Positions 49,746-62,520 of a stretch of DNA of 64,000 nucleotides are shown piece after piece. Both the position numbers and the translations under genes were made by a program. The stretch is from assembly GCF_000524195.1 (NCBI RefSeq), contig NW_020170412.1, positions 355,949 through 419,948 of the forward strand, read 5' to 3'. This stretch comes from Echinococcus granulosus (taxonomy: Eukaryota > Platyhelminthes > Cestoda > Cyclophyllidea > Taeniidae). The first letter of the stretch is position 1; the number at the start of each line of letters is the position of its first letter. The notes beneath the pieces are model-generated. The model had not been told where the DNA came from and ran no database searches. It saw only the letters and a program-made list of their open reading frames with translations.

Positions 49746-52660
49746 CTTCTGTACATCAGGAAATTGTCTTGCGTCATACTCCCACTATTTCTTTCAACTT
49801 TAGAAAAGAATTGAAGAGATACAGCACGTCCATTCTCGGCGAAGGCGATTGTACGTATCTTCCCCTCTCCGTGCACAAAATTTAGTGAACCGTAAGGAGT
49901 TTTCCCGACACAAAGTTCATCCCTGATATTTGTTAATTACACCAGTGTCAATGTTATGACAAGTTCCTTGACGGATAAAGTTAGACAGAGTTGATGTTGC
50001 CAACCGCAGGCATTTCGACGTTAGGTATGATCCAATTTCCATACCGAGGCAAGGCAGCAACACCACTCCACCAACAGATGTGTTGGACAAGGCCGGGACA
50101 AATTATTAACCTAAGAGAAATTAAAAACAGAGGAGTCGTGAAGGCAAGATACAATTACAGGCATGCAAAGTGAGGATTGGGGGAATAATTATAGCCCTTG
50201 AGCCCATTGTCTCCCTGAAAACAGGTACTGTTTTGCCAAAGTGGTTAGACTGCAAGGGTAACTTTTCAAGTATGCATGCGCCCTCTCTCTTCAACGCTAA
50301 TAAGGTTCCGTGGAGCAACAAAAACATGGGCATTCTTGTGCCAGGGCAATTTTTGCCTTCCTTCCTCTGGCAAACAAGAATTTGGTCTATCCCATTAACC
50401 TAGAAGTTTGAATAGTTTGAATTGTATCAAGTGACAAGGCTACTTCTGTCAAACGGCAAGGCACCTTGTTGAGGACTGTCCAAGATTAGTAAGGCATTTT
50501 TTTATTTACCACCTATAAATGTTCCAAACCAGATCATGTTATAAGAATTGCTGGAAGAATTTGCAAGAGCTGAGGGAAAAAAAACGCTTCTGGAGAGTGC
50601 CACCTGTGCAGTCTTCGCTCCGGGTCTCCCACCCCACTTATTCCAACCACCAATCCACGTAGAGGAAAGTTTTCCAGCACGACTAGACCACCCAAAAGCA
50701 GCATAGACTTCGCTTAAATTCTAGTGCTTCTTGATTGTATCTGGTACACTGTCGGAACTCTAAAAATCTCGGTCTAACTTGTTGGAACGCTCCTCTAGGT
50801 CGATGTACTGCTCGGTACCAATTGAGAGGGGAAGGATGTCCCGGTGCTTGACGTGATCATTATCCTAGTGATCTAGGAATCACCTTAATCGCAAGCATCA
50901 CTGGTGTACAGACTTGTGGCCGTATTTGGGAAGGCTTTACCACCTGATTACCTCACAACGGCTGTGTGTCCTACCATCATACTGGGCTTAAAATCGCCTG
51001 CAGGTATCAGCAGGCAAGACATCTCATCACTGCACGCCATTCTGTGAACTCCTACCCATTGCAGTCTACCATCTGGTTGAGCGAAGCGTGAGAAGGGATG
51101 CCATTGACGTGTTAAGCTTCCTCAGCTCTCCTATCCTAGTTACATTACTGGAGACTGATTATGTTATTTTGCTCGTAGATAGCGGTAGATGGTTCCCTAC
51201 CACCAAAAAGGGAGGATCTTTCTAGACCCGATGCGCCAGCTATCACTAAGTGAACCGACACCAGGATCACGCTTTCAAAATCACTTTAGGAGAGTTCGTT
51301 CTACGACTGTTTCCTCTCCAAGTGCCCTGCAAAATACTGGACGAGAAGCTTTGTAAGACAGATAAGGTGAAATAGCATTTGTCCGGTTTAACAAGCAGTT
51401 TATGGGACGGGAGTTAAAGGCAAGAGGAAAGAAGTAGAGAGAACAAAGAAGAGTGCCAATGATAGACGGTTGGATGTCCCTACCAGTTACAGCGCACACG
51501 GGCGAAAATCCCACGAACTCTTTTGGGCTACCTGCCAAAAAGTACACTTAATTACAGCCTTGCGTGAGTGGCCGACTAGTCGAACGCGCATGCGGCCAAG
51601 CCTTAGCGCCTAAATCTGATAACTTACTTACTCAAGCAGCGAAAATAAAATCCCACCTTATCCCTCCACACCCACCTGCTTAATCAGCCAAATCCTATCC
51701 AGAGGCCGCCAGAAAAAAATGTGCTATTTAAGTCTTCTCAACTGACTTGTGGGGCAAATTGCGACTCGGATGATGGAGACAGTCTTTTGATTGCATTTTT
51801 GGAGGACTAAACTCGACTCCTCGTGCGGAGCTCAACTTTTTTAATTGACGGCGTTGCACCAAGCCAAAAACAACCAACACAAAGCGTGGTGGCTAAATTT
51901 CCCACCTATCGCGCGGGGTTAAAATCTCGCATCAGGCAAAGAAAAAAAATCAGTCTGTTAGATGAGATGTTTTTGTGGGGTAAAAAAAACAACGAATAGC
52001 TTCACGTATGGGTGCGCAAGTCTAGCTCCGAAACTGGCGCGGCATCAGTGAGGCTTAGCACCGACGCGAACAGGCAACACCCTGCCCACGGTCAAGTGCA
52101 TTTCCTGTCCATTGGGCACACTTTTGGTTTCCCCTTTTTCATGCAGTTAACTAACTACCGGTTTTGTGTTTCATAAAGGCATTCCAAAACGCACATAAAT
52201 GTCTGTTGAACCGACAGCAGTTTGTGTTTTGCGCCCTTGCAGGCCAGAGGCTTCCACGCCTGTGAGGTAGCCATTACAGTCAGTAAACACTAGACTCGGA
52301 ATGATGAAAAACACTCTCAAATAAAATTTCACCTCTGTCAGTTTAAATGCGGTCCTTTTTTGTGCACAATGGAATAAGCTCTCGCCGGCTGCTGTGAACT
52401 ATGCGGTGATAAATTTCAGACACAGACTGGAGACGTTTGAAGCATTAACCATATCACCGTTTGAAAGCTGTCTTTAATATAAGGATACGCAGAATATTTA
52501 AGGAGTGGCTAAAGTTTATGGATTTAATCCACACACTTTTTCTGCAAACAACTTAAATTTACATCTGGTTTTAAAAGACTATAAGTAATATACTACTTAT
52601 AAGATCTCATGCTAGTTTTGTTTTGAAGAAAGTTAGGAATACGTAATAATATATTTGCAA
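49746..52660. other. Intergenic, no recognisable gene
   Basis: Short overlapping open frames only. Nothing assignable. Confidence 0.4.
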
Positions 52661-52664
52661 AAAA

Positions 52665-53740
52665 AAAATGTGTAGCCCCCTAAAACGTCCCTGAAGACAA
52701 ACAAATACATAATACGGGGTCAAAATATACATTTCTGACCTATTAAAGTGGCTGAAGAGGCTACTGGCTTGGCCTGGAAGTCAGGCCGCCTGGAGAAAGT
52801 ACAATCGCGGAGCCCTTAGGTGTCAAAAAAGGAATTAAACAAACAAGCAGACTATTCCATAGCCTCCTAGCCCTATCAGTGCTAGACTGAGCTCCCCTCT
52901 TAATCAATTTTTTTGCGTTAGCCTTCATAACACAGTAAGAAAGACAGTATCTAACAGTCATCAAAATTGCGTGCAAATGTGATGATATTGAGCTGCAATA
53001 TTCCTGACCTCTCTTGACAGTTCCACTGAGTCAGAGGTTTTGCTTGTTTTAGAAACTACGTTAAGGAAAGAAAGAATGTGGTTGTCATCACGTATCGCCA
53101 TCGCTAGATGTAAGCACACTGACCCAAAAGCAGAGTTATTTAATGAGGGACAGTGTTTAAAATTGTTTTGTGGCGATCCTGTTATTGCACCTGTTTGCGT
53201 TTCGGTATTGCCCAGTCATATCTACCTGGGTTCTATCCAGCCAACAGAGAGGTGGAGGAGGTTTCCAGTGTTCACGTAATTGTCATCTCCATACGGATAC
53301 CATAGACAGCTCCGTGACGAACCTCTCCAGATGGATCATGGCCACAGATAGTGTCCTTAAGGTGATATTAGCATTCTTGCAGAACACAGGTTTAAGTAAG
53401 CTGCCAAAGATTGACATCATTTTTAACTTCTCTGTCGGTGGTCGGCACGGATTTGTCTAACCGCAGACTATGCCCTTCTTCCGTCACGATGAGGTTTAGC
53501 ATTCAGTAATGGAAACGAAGGCGGTTGCCCTTTAAGATGGACGCCGCTTTCCGCTGTTACCAACGTATCGCCCCGAGTCTTCCCTATAATCGGAAGATGT
53601 AATAATACTGGAACAGAAATTGCCTTGCCGATGTACAATGGAAGTGAGTGGGAGGCCACTGGCGTGGTCCAGAGTACGTCTCGTCCAACAGCAGTACAAT
53701 CAAGGAGCCTTGACCGCGCTTGAATCCAAAATGAAGAGCA
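52665..53740 (+). mobile_element. TRIM-like element, near-complete copy B
   Basis: The 5' terminal repeat is at about 52665-52850 (AGCCCCCTAAAACGTCCCTG, CATAATACGGGG, CATTTCTGACC, AAGTACAATCGCGGAGCCC, TTAAACAAACAAG). The interior at about 52850-53560 aligns with 61870-62300: AATGTGGTTGTCATC, GACCCAAAAGCAGAG, AGAGAGGTGGAGGAGG and the GTTTAGCATTCAG block. The 3' terminal repeat is at about 53565-53740 (GCTGTTACCAACG, CCGAGTCTTCCCT, AATAATACTGGAACAGAA, AGCAGTACAATCA-GGAGCC). The short interior open frames (for example 53040-53279) have no retroviral-type domains, so the element is non-autonomous. Confidence 0.68.
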
Positions 53741-56700
53741 ACAAAGCAAAAAATGGTGATATGTCGACTTTGAAAACTTGAATTAATCCCACTCTTCGGA
53801 GTCTAAGATTATGGAAAACATTCCCGGCGGATCATCATTATAGACAGGCGCAGCCTACGCTCATGGTGAGTCAACAAGTGTCGTGTAAATATTTTTCCCA
53901 CAAGTCCTTTTTAACTTCTACCTTTAAATTTTAAGAGAGCACCGCTCTTTCAAACCAAAAAGGAAGTTATATTTCTTAAGAGTGGGGAGTCAGCAAGACA
54001 AAGTCATTTGCATTTTTTATGGAAGATGAGATGTTGTGACTTGCCAATAATTTATACTCATGAAAGTGGAAGTGGAGTCAAAGGCCTGAACAACGCAGTG
54101 GTTTTGATAACGGCGGCAAAAGTGTTTTTGTGGTTTGGGTTTTGGTGGGGAAGTCAAGCACGTGACGAAACAGCTGCACGCTCGATGTCGGTGGACTGGC
54201 GCGCGCCGTTCTCTCCGCCTTACCCGCCCACCCGCCAATGTCCCTGGCCCAACTCCAACCTCCAGCAGAACAGTTTTTTTGCCCATGAGTTAAAAATGTC
54301 TGTCCAAGTTAGTACACGAATTGAGGATACAGATACTACTTCTAAAATTCGTTTTGTTCTTTGGAACTTACAAGTGAGGATTTTCGCCCGTTGTGTCAAC
54401 TGTGCTTTAATTCGGAGGAGACTCGGTGGGCGGTTGGCCTGCGTAGCACAGGTGCATACGCTCATTCAAAGAGGATTTTTTAAAATAGAGTAGGAAGAAA
54501 GTGGAGCCCTGGGTGTGGATCTTGGCTCAAATGGGATGGGGCGGGAATTCTGATTAGTTATTCCTCCCACCATATTACCGTGGAAACAATTCACCGGTAA
54601 GTCGTCGCGAAGAGGCATACATTTTCTACTTTCCCTGATCCATCAGCCTTCTGATGCTGTGTGATTAAGATTTTTTAATGAAAGGGAAGAGGCTTTCTAA
54701 TAGTTCCTCTTAGCTACCTTCAATCAGTCGCTGTACTAGTACAGCGTTGGAATCGAACGTGGAAAGTCGAATCCACTAAAGACTTCTCAAAGATTGGATG
54801 AAAGAGAGTTCCGTCTATTATGTCTTCCAGATAGCAAGACCGCCGATTGTCTTGAGGGTCCAGACAAACCTGTCGGATCACCGCTGACCTTAAGGATATC
54901 TTACTCATGACTGACTGTGCCACGGTGCTGAAGCCTCGGTACATCCAGAAATCTGAATAAATTTCTGTGAATAATGATAATACAACACTTTGAGACTAAA
55001 CTTTATTCCAGCTTAAGCAGCCACTGGAGTTTCCTTAAAGCAAGTACTCACCTTAGACCTGAACAACTGCCCATAAAAGGGACCATTTGACTGTTAGACA
55101 TCACAATTTAAATCAGCATCTTGAGGAGAGTTGCTGTTCTACTGCTTCTTCTGGCATCGGAGGCTCAAAATATTCACCCTAGCTTATCATTCATCCTCAT
55201 CATCCTCGTTCCATAGCCGCTGGCATGCCTGTCAATTATTAATATGTTCTGATAAGTGGAAAAATCCTTTTAGTAAGGGTCTCAAACACTAAAAACTGAA
55301 GTGTTTTGCATTAAAAGATAAGTGGTGCTAGAATTTGGTTTGAAGTATCTCAAATGTGGCAACAAATGTGTTGGCGCCGTCCTCGCCGAAGTGGGTGGGA
55401 GGTTATGGAGATGTGCCGCCAAGAAAGGAATGTGCAACTAGCCTCCCTTGATGTTGTAAAATTACCATCAAAACAAGTGCGCGAGCGGCAAATAAGTATT
55501 TGTCCGTATCCAGCAAATACGAGGGGTAGAATGATTGCTGTGTAGGCGGCACACTCTCCTGTCCACCTCCGTTCAGCTACGATATTGCCCGGGCGATTTA
55601 TTCATCTGACATCAGGTTAGTGCAGTTCCCCATAACCTACACTTTATCGTTGAGCTTAGCAACTTTCTAGTACCTTATAAAGAAGTTTATTAATGCACAT
55701 TAGTACTCCTGGACACGGGCGTTCGCAGTGTTTTTCTGCGCAGGTCGCAGAGCTGCCTCCGCATAATGCATCCATTAGACTCCGGGTAAAACGAAGTTCG
55801 CCTTTTTTGAAGGACTAACTGATTATTGTGTTTCCTTGAGACAAAAACAAAATCTTGGGGTAAAGTAGTGTGCCCCATGGTAATGTATCATACTGTTGCA
55901 TGTTATTAAGTTAGACTGAAAACCGAGAAAAGACGATTGAGGGACTGGGACTAAGCCATCCTCTTGATAGGCGATTTACAAACACTAAGCTTGGAATACT
56001 TATGTTTTATGCGAAAAGCTTGTAATACTTGTATGAATTAATTAAAAATCGGAAGTCGACCTACTTTAACAAGTTTATTACTGACGTCACACATATGTGA
56101 CGGATTCAACTTATCACTTGAGCTCGAGACTACAAATGCGCAACGCACTTTCCCCACCAGCTTTTGATGAGATAGATTCAGAGTTCTTCAGTTTTAAGGT
56201 AATCATTGACGAGTTACCAACGAATTGATCTAAAAGTTACCAACATATGGCATCATATTACAAAAATAAAACATCCTGATTAGGTCAACCTCCCCCTGAG
56301 ACCCTGGTTCCAGCCATTTTGTATATTGCAAAGCCTTCCAGACTCTGTTAAAATAAATTGCATTTATTCCAAATTCCTGTTTTCTACTAAAAATTATGGT
56401 AAGCTCTGGCGACCAATCAAAAAGAAGAGCAATCTTTCTGTCCATCCATTCACAGAGAGTGCGTATACCACTTTGGAGAGGTCGAACATATGACCGTGTC
56501 GTTGTTGTAATGCGCTAATTGTGTGCTTAACCCTCGGTTTTTGTAATCAGCCGCTTGAGAGCTTCGTCAGCTCAGCCTTTGGATCATCCCAGTAGGCTCA
56601 AAGCCTCTTTGTAGTTTAAAAATATTTATTCCGCCCAAGTATAATGTCTCCTGTTGTCCTTAAGGAAGTCTCGCGCCACAACATCCATTGCATAAGTCCA

Positions 56701-58207
56701 TTGTGGTCGCAACTTGTTTGTCACCAGCGTCACTAACGTGCTTTGTCTCTGCCAGTTTATAATACATAACTGGATTGAGCTTAGGTCAGCAAAATGGATA
56801 AGAAACATTTCTAGGCTGAAGACAATTAGTTCTTATGGTTTTACAATAGCCTGCGTCCTTAATGAATGCACCTCTTATGGGCGGTGACGATTCTTTTTTC
56901 CTCGGATATAGAAAAGAAGGCGTTTTTTTTTGATAAGGTAAGCAGGAACAATTACCAAGAGCGGCAGCCCTAAAATGGCTGCCTTTTGAAGCGGAAGGTG
57001 CCTTGTTGTACACAAAATTAACATTGGCATTCCAATAGAGTGAAGTCGTATTATAGTTGCAACGTTTTTCTCCACTCCTTCATCTTTTATTTTATCCGGC
57101 CTGCGCACTACCACCTACTTGGTGTGAAAAAGATACTCCTTCTAAAGCTTACTACAATATAAGACAATGAGACCCAAATGGGCTAAGTTGACTGGCTTAA
57201 ATGATTTGGATTTGTTCGTGGAATTTTGGACTCCAAAAATTTGCATACTTCAGGACGGTAAGTGCAATGAACGGTAGAGCACAAATAGAGAGATCAAAAA
57301 TGACTTAAAAAAGCACAGTTTGTCAAAATCCTACATTTTATTCACTTGTGGTTATTTATACGGATTATTTAACCCAGTTCTATGGCCTCTGCAATTCTCC
57401 TCCGATCACATGTGCTTTTCTGCATGCTTTTGTAAATTATTTACAACTACAAATTGTGTTGATGACATTACTGCAAAAAGTATATCCAGAAGTACGATTT
57501 GGCAATGACTTGCAGAGAAGCACAGATATGGAATCAGCTCGCAGAGATAGGGAAAAGTGCGAATCAAACTGTATCCTAAGATTGATTGTTTGCACCACTG
57601 CTTCGCTTTATCTGTCTTTCCTGCCTTCAGGAATTCCATGGCAAAAGAAATATGGATTCGTGCATTACCTGATGTCATAAAAACGACTAAGCCGTTCCCC
57701 CAAAGAAGAACGTAAATTTGTGTCCGCTTACTTAATCACTCCCTAAGTGATCCTGTTCAACCTAGAATAATTTACACATTTAGACATGAATACTACTTTA
57801 AGAGTAGTAAAGAAAATCAGTTTACGCTTACTCACTTTCTGCAGGAAAATAGGTTATTTCTTTCTGGCTTTAAACTGCCGGCATAAACTTCGCGCATCTC
57901 GTCTTCCACAAAATAATCCTTCTCACATAAAACACCATATTTTTACATCCACCTCCAGCTTATATTTAGGGAGAAAATGCACAGTAGACCTTTTGTTGCC
58001 CAACTCTGTGTCACTTTAAAGCACGTGGAGAGCGGAAATAGTTAAACGTTTTGAGAAGGCACTGACTTTTACGCACGCGCTGGAAGAGGACATCCGTTTT
58101 GCTTAGTAGCCCGAAGTCCATTTTAGCATCATGTGGTAAAAAATTCTCCATTAATTTCGTTGGCCACTATTTAAAATATCAGTTTTGGTTCTTTAATTGT
58201 CTTGTGT
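53741..58207. other. Intergenic, no recognisable gene
   Basis: The longest frame in the window outside the three genes is here (54008-54493, plus, 161 codons). It overlaps two long minus-strand frames, has no domain and spans a locally GC-rich patch, so it is not called. No splice-consistent gene was seen. Confidence 0.4.
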
Positions 58208-58366
58208 ACACATATGTTAATATGTTAATATATATGTTAATAATGTTAATAATATATATATGTATAATATATATATACCTAAAATGCACTGATTATTAAC
58301 ATATATATTATATATATTATATTATACATATATAATGTATATGTTAATAATCAGTGCATTTTAGGT
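58208..58366. repeat. AT-rich palindrome with perfect arms
   Basis: The left arm at 58277-58305 (starting ACCTAAAATGCACTGATTAT) is exactly reverse-complementary to 58338-58366 over about 29 bases. The arms continue with few mismatches into an AT centre, so most of the 90 bp could fold as one hairpin. Just upstream (58208-58276) are repeated TGTTAATA units. It has no coding capacity. It could be a small inverted-repeat (MITE-like) transposon or a cruciform-prone site. Confidence 0.8.
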
Positions 58367-61300
58367 AAAAAAGTCAGCATTCGGCTGTAATTTCCTCTTA
58401 ACCACGCATATTCTACAAAAATGGGGTAGTGCGCAGAGTTTACTTTTTACCTAAGGATACTTATAAATAAGAAAACATTTAAGACTTAAGTACATATTGA
58501 TTCCCGTGGAATTTTGGCCGTTTAAAATGAGCGGCAGCCATCATGGTAAATATTAGTAGTGCAAAATATGAAAAAAGTAAAAAATCGTAACATTATGTGC
58601 GATCTTTAAGCTTGTTTAACACAAACGCTTTGCATGCTCTAAATAGGAAACGTTTGATATTTTATAGAGCCTGTGAGACAAAAGAGTAATCGAACTTAAC
58701 TTAACTTTCCATCCATTATGGCTAATTTGGACTACAACTGAATGAGGTTTTGTAGGTTGCAAGAAGTTCTAACTAAGTGCTGTCTTTTTAATATTACTTC
58801 TACTTCAGAATAAACAAACTTCAACATTCGTATTATTGCATACAAGCAATTCCTTAAAATGCTATTTGGCTTCTAATGTTATTATGCTTTTGCCAGAAGA
58901 CGAATCCTCTGGTGCCTATACCACATTTAGCAACTTAAGCTGCGACTTCTAAAGTAACTTAAAACAAAGTCAAAATGTTCTTAGGCATTGCAAGTTCCGT
59001 TCCTGATTTTATGCTCAAAATGATATAAAATCCAGAATTTGTGATGGTGTCTATTCGTGCGTGTCAATATTTATTGCCTGGTCTAGTACAGTGGTAAGTT
59101 TCGCCTCAATGAAATTGCGAATCTCTAACTCAATTTATGTCGCCATTTTACGACTGACCAGGTATAACTTTGAGTTTTCTGATTAAAAAATTAGAATACA
59201 CAGTTCTTGGTTTGCAGAGCCAGATCCTTATCGCTGTGCCTTCGTCAAGCTTGAAGCAATGAGCTTGGAACAACCAGTGTACACTTACCCGCTAAAGGTA
59301 TGCAGCAAGTAGTGTCCTGGTTTCGTGTCTTCTAATAAAGTAGAAACTACCTACCGCTTTTGTAATCAACAAATTGGAACTAGATCTTGTGAGGTACTTC
59401 AACTGAAAATATCTTACAAAGGATGTCTTTAAAACCCTTACCATTTAAAATGCCAAGTAACTTATTTGAAAAAGACTCCTTTCGGCATTGGTTAGAATTG
59501 GAGCATAATTGTAGCGGCCCGAGGGATAAGCCACTATCGTATTACATAATATTCCGACGCAATTTTATTTAATCGAAAAAGGAGAGGTTGTGTAATTAAC
59601 ATCAGAAATAAGGTACTCAATTGCTCTTTGGAATCCTATTGAACACGGGCCAATAATTTTAAGTTTTATATTTTGTTATGCTACATTTTTGCGTTGCTCG
59701 ATTCCATTGACAATACAAGAAACAACCCGGTATCTCTTCTTGCTCTCTGATAAATATTATTACTGATCCGGCTTATGGGCTACGAGACACATTTGCGTCC
59801 TTCACTTGTAAATTATGCAGCAAGTCCTTACTCAATTTTATTTTCGGATTGGAGGAACTTTTCCTAATTCAATACGTTAGAAAAAAAAAAACGAAACTAG
59901 CACTGGCTTGTTTTAACTGATACTTGTGCCCCTTCAAATACGAATCCTACCCACATTTTTTAAAGAGAACACCAGAAGTGCCCCCCTAGAATTTAGATCC
60001 CTGTTATAATTATGCTGTATCAAGTGTAATGATCTGTGTGTTTTTGTAGATTACCTCAAACGGAAGCCGTTTATCTACACGACATAATCGGGAGACTTTG
60101 ATTGGTCCCTGCATCTCCTTACGGAATCATAAAATTTTACATCATTTACGCACGGAAAAGCAACATTAAATGCAACTTACGGGCAGGCGTTTAAGTAAGC
60201 AAACTTACCGGGAGTAAATTTTGTTCTTTTTTTCACGCCATAAATTGTATTTTATCGTGCTGGCTGTGGTGTCAGTTTGCACTGGATAATTCAATTGTTC
60301 GTCAGGTCTTTTCAAGCGCGCTATTTCAAAATCGAGATTTGTGAAGAAAAAAATTCCTCTTAAACTAAGTTTTCAGTGAGGTTTTGTTCTTAAAGGAAGC
60401 GGTTTTTACGCTGCCTTATTGTGTGTGTTTTCAGGTGCTTCTGGCCACATTTTTTTCAGCCTTTTCCCCTCCCCCCCCCCCACTCTCCTCCGATTTGAAA
60501 CCACCTACGGTGAATTTCTCATGCTCTCGCTGACGCAGACATAATCTAGTCTAACTTGCAAATTTCAAGTCGAGGTAGTGAAGCCAACAATTTTAGTGCC
60601 TACTCTGTGTATTATACCTGTAGGAGTCCACTGCTACTACAAACTGTCTCAGTTTATGGTGCTGTTAGGACAAATTAGCCTTCGCCATCAAACTATTTTC
60701 TTTTTCTTACAGTATCCATGGCAAACGCACCCCTTTTTAGGTCCCGGCCCCTTTACACCAGGAGTTTCTTATTCCGCTGACGGAAGCGCCAGACGTGGTG
60801 GGCAATAAGGCGACATCTTGTTGACAATTCTCACCGGAAACAAGGCTGTTGTTGCTGTAGCCTAATCACGTGCCTATGTGGGGTTTCGGGAGCACATAAT
60901 ACGACTTCGCTGGAGTTAGGCATAATCGCACAAAGAATCCAAAACTCTAGAACTTAGCGTCTTAAACATACTGTTGTAGCTGCTGTGGCTTAATTGCCTC
61001 CATATTACAGACTACTGAGCTGGGTGGAGTCTGGTGTGGGTTAATGCATCCGCTAGCCTCACTAGACGTGAGAATCAACCATGCATCGGAAGCCGTTGGA
61101 ACAGGGTAAATGCCCATGCAACGCCCTGATTCACATTTAGGACTTGTGATACCTTAAAAGTGAAGGGTTTGCCGCTAACACCCTTTGGGACTTTTATAGA
61201 ATGGAATATACCATTTGAATACCACCCTAGTCCGCACCAAACGCCTTAAACCTTGACAGTTATGCAACAGGGAAAGTGGGGTATGCTGAAATAATATCCA

Positions 61301-61480
61301 ACAGTCTCTCTAAATGTGGTTTTGATTTTTTTTCTGTTTATGCAATTTTTCTTCCGTGGAGGAACAAATTGTTGGAAAGGATAAAAACCGTCACTGTAAT
61401 ATGCGTGACAAAATTAGTGGGAGACAGGGTTGAATGTCTAAACAGTTTTGCTTACCAGAAAAGGATTTGTAATTTTCGCG
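58367..61480. other. Intergenic, AT-rich, no recognisable gene
   Basis: Apart from a C-rich run at about 60467-60481 there are only short open frames without motifs. No RNA gene was recognised. Confidence 0.4.
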
Positions 61481-61484
61481 CCTA

Positions 61485-62520
61485 TTCATACCTAAAGAGG
61501 AAAGAGGGTATTATACCGGGACAAGAAATGATTTGACGACGTGCAGAAGGGTCGAGGGTGGGGAGACTGGGATTACTGGCCTGGCCCAGAGGTCATGTCG
61601 GCGTAACCAAAACCGAGACATAAACAAACAACCGACGTATCATCCAACATCTCCCTTCATTTGGGCGTCATTCTCGGCGCCCCCCTTGGTAAACCTCCTA
61701 CGTCAACCGTCTCAAAGTAGTCGATGCTGTAAGAACGAAAGCACCCACAAACCAACCGCAAAAGGCATCGCATTCACCTGAGAAGGTCTCTAAGCTCAAG
61801 GTCGCTTATTTTTATGGTAGCTCTACTACATCTGCAGTTCTGCCCTACTTAAGACCTGTTTTGGGGAATGGATAGAATGTGGTAGTCATCGCGTGTTTCT
61901 ACCGCTAATCGTAAGAGCACTGGCCCAAAAGCGGAGTCACTTAATAAGGTACGGGGTTTAAAATAGTTTCGTGGGGCTAAGGAATGGCGTCTCTTCCTCT
62001 TTTTTACTTTATTCTCACTTCATTGTTGCCCATCTGCATGTTCATATGGGTTTCCTCTAAGTAGTAGAGAGGTGGAGGAGGTGCTGTGTACTCACATCAC
62101 TGACATCTTTCCGTGGTTTGCGGCTAGTGTCCCATCAGTTGTAAATAGCTTTCGTGCAGACCACAAGGCTTGAGTAGTTGCCGAAGGTAGATGTTATTTT
62201 CAAGCCTTCTGTTAGGAATCCTCACCGATTCTCCCATCTGCTGCCTATATCCTTCCTCCGTCAAGTTAAGGCTTGGCATTCAGGTATGGAAATTTGGGTA
62301 GTTGTCCCTTTGGTTTGAGTTTACTGCCTTCTGACACCCATGAAGAGACCCGAGTCCTCCCCAAAGGCAAAAGAAGTCACATCAGTAGGACAGAAAATGC
62401 ATTTCTGACGTACAGAAGAGCTACAAGCATGACCCAAATGCCAAGCCGACCAGCGGAAGTCCGATGGCGGAGCTCTAAGTGCTCGCTTAACTAAAACGAA
62501 GAGTCAAACAAATAATTAAC
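61485..62520 (+). mobile_element. TRIM-like element, near-complete copy C
   Basis: The 5' terminal repeat at about 61485-61640 has GAGGAAAGAGGGTATTATAC, GACGTGCAGAAGGG and CGAGACATAAACAAAC. The interior of about 700 bp shares its first part with copy A and its middle and end with copy B, so it links the two. The 3' terminal repeat is at about 62330-62520 (CCCGAGTCCTCCCC, AAAGAAGTCACATCAGTAGG, TTTCTGACGTACAGAAGAGC, CGAAGAGTCAAACAAA). No reverse transcriptase, integrase or gag-like frame is present, as expected for a TRIM. Confidence 0.68.

Noticed and set aside
54008..54493. 161-codon plus-strand open frame, the longest outside the three genes
   Set aside because: No domain, no signal or membrane segment pattern that makes sense, overlapping long frames on the minus strand and a local GC-rich patch that favours chance openness.
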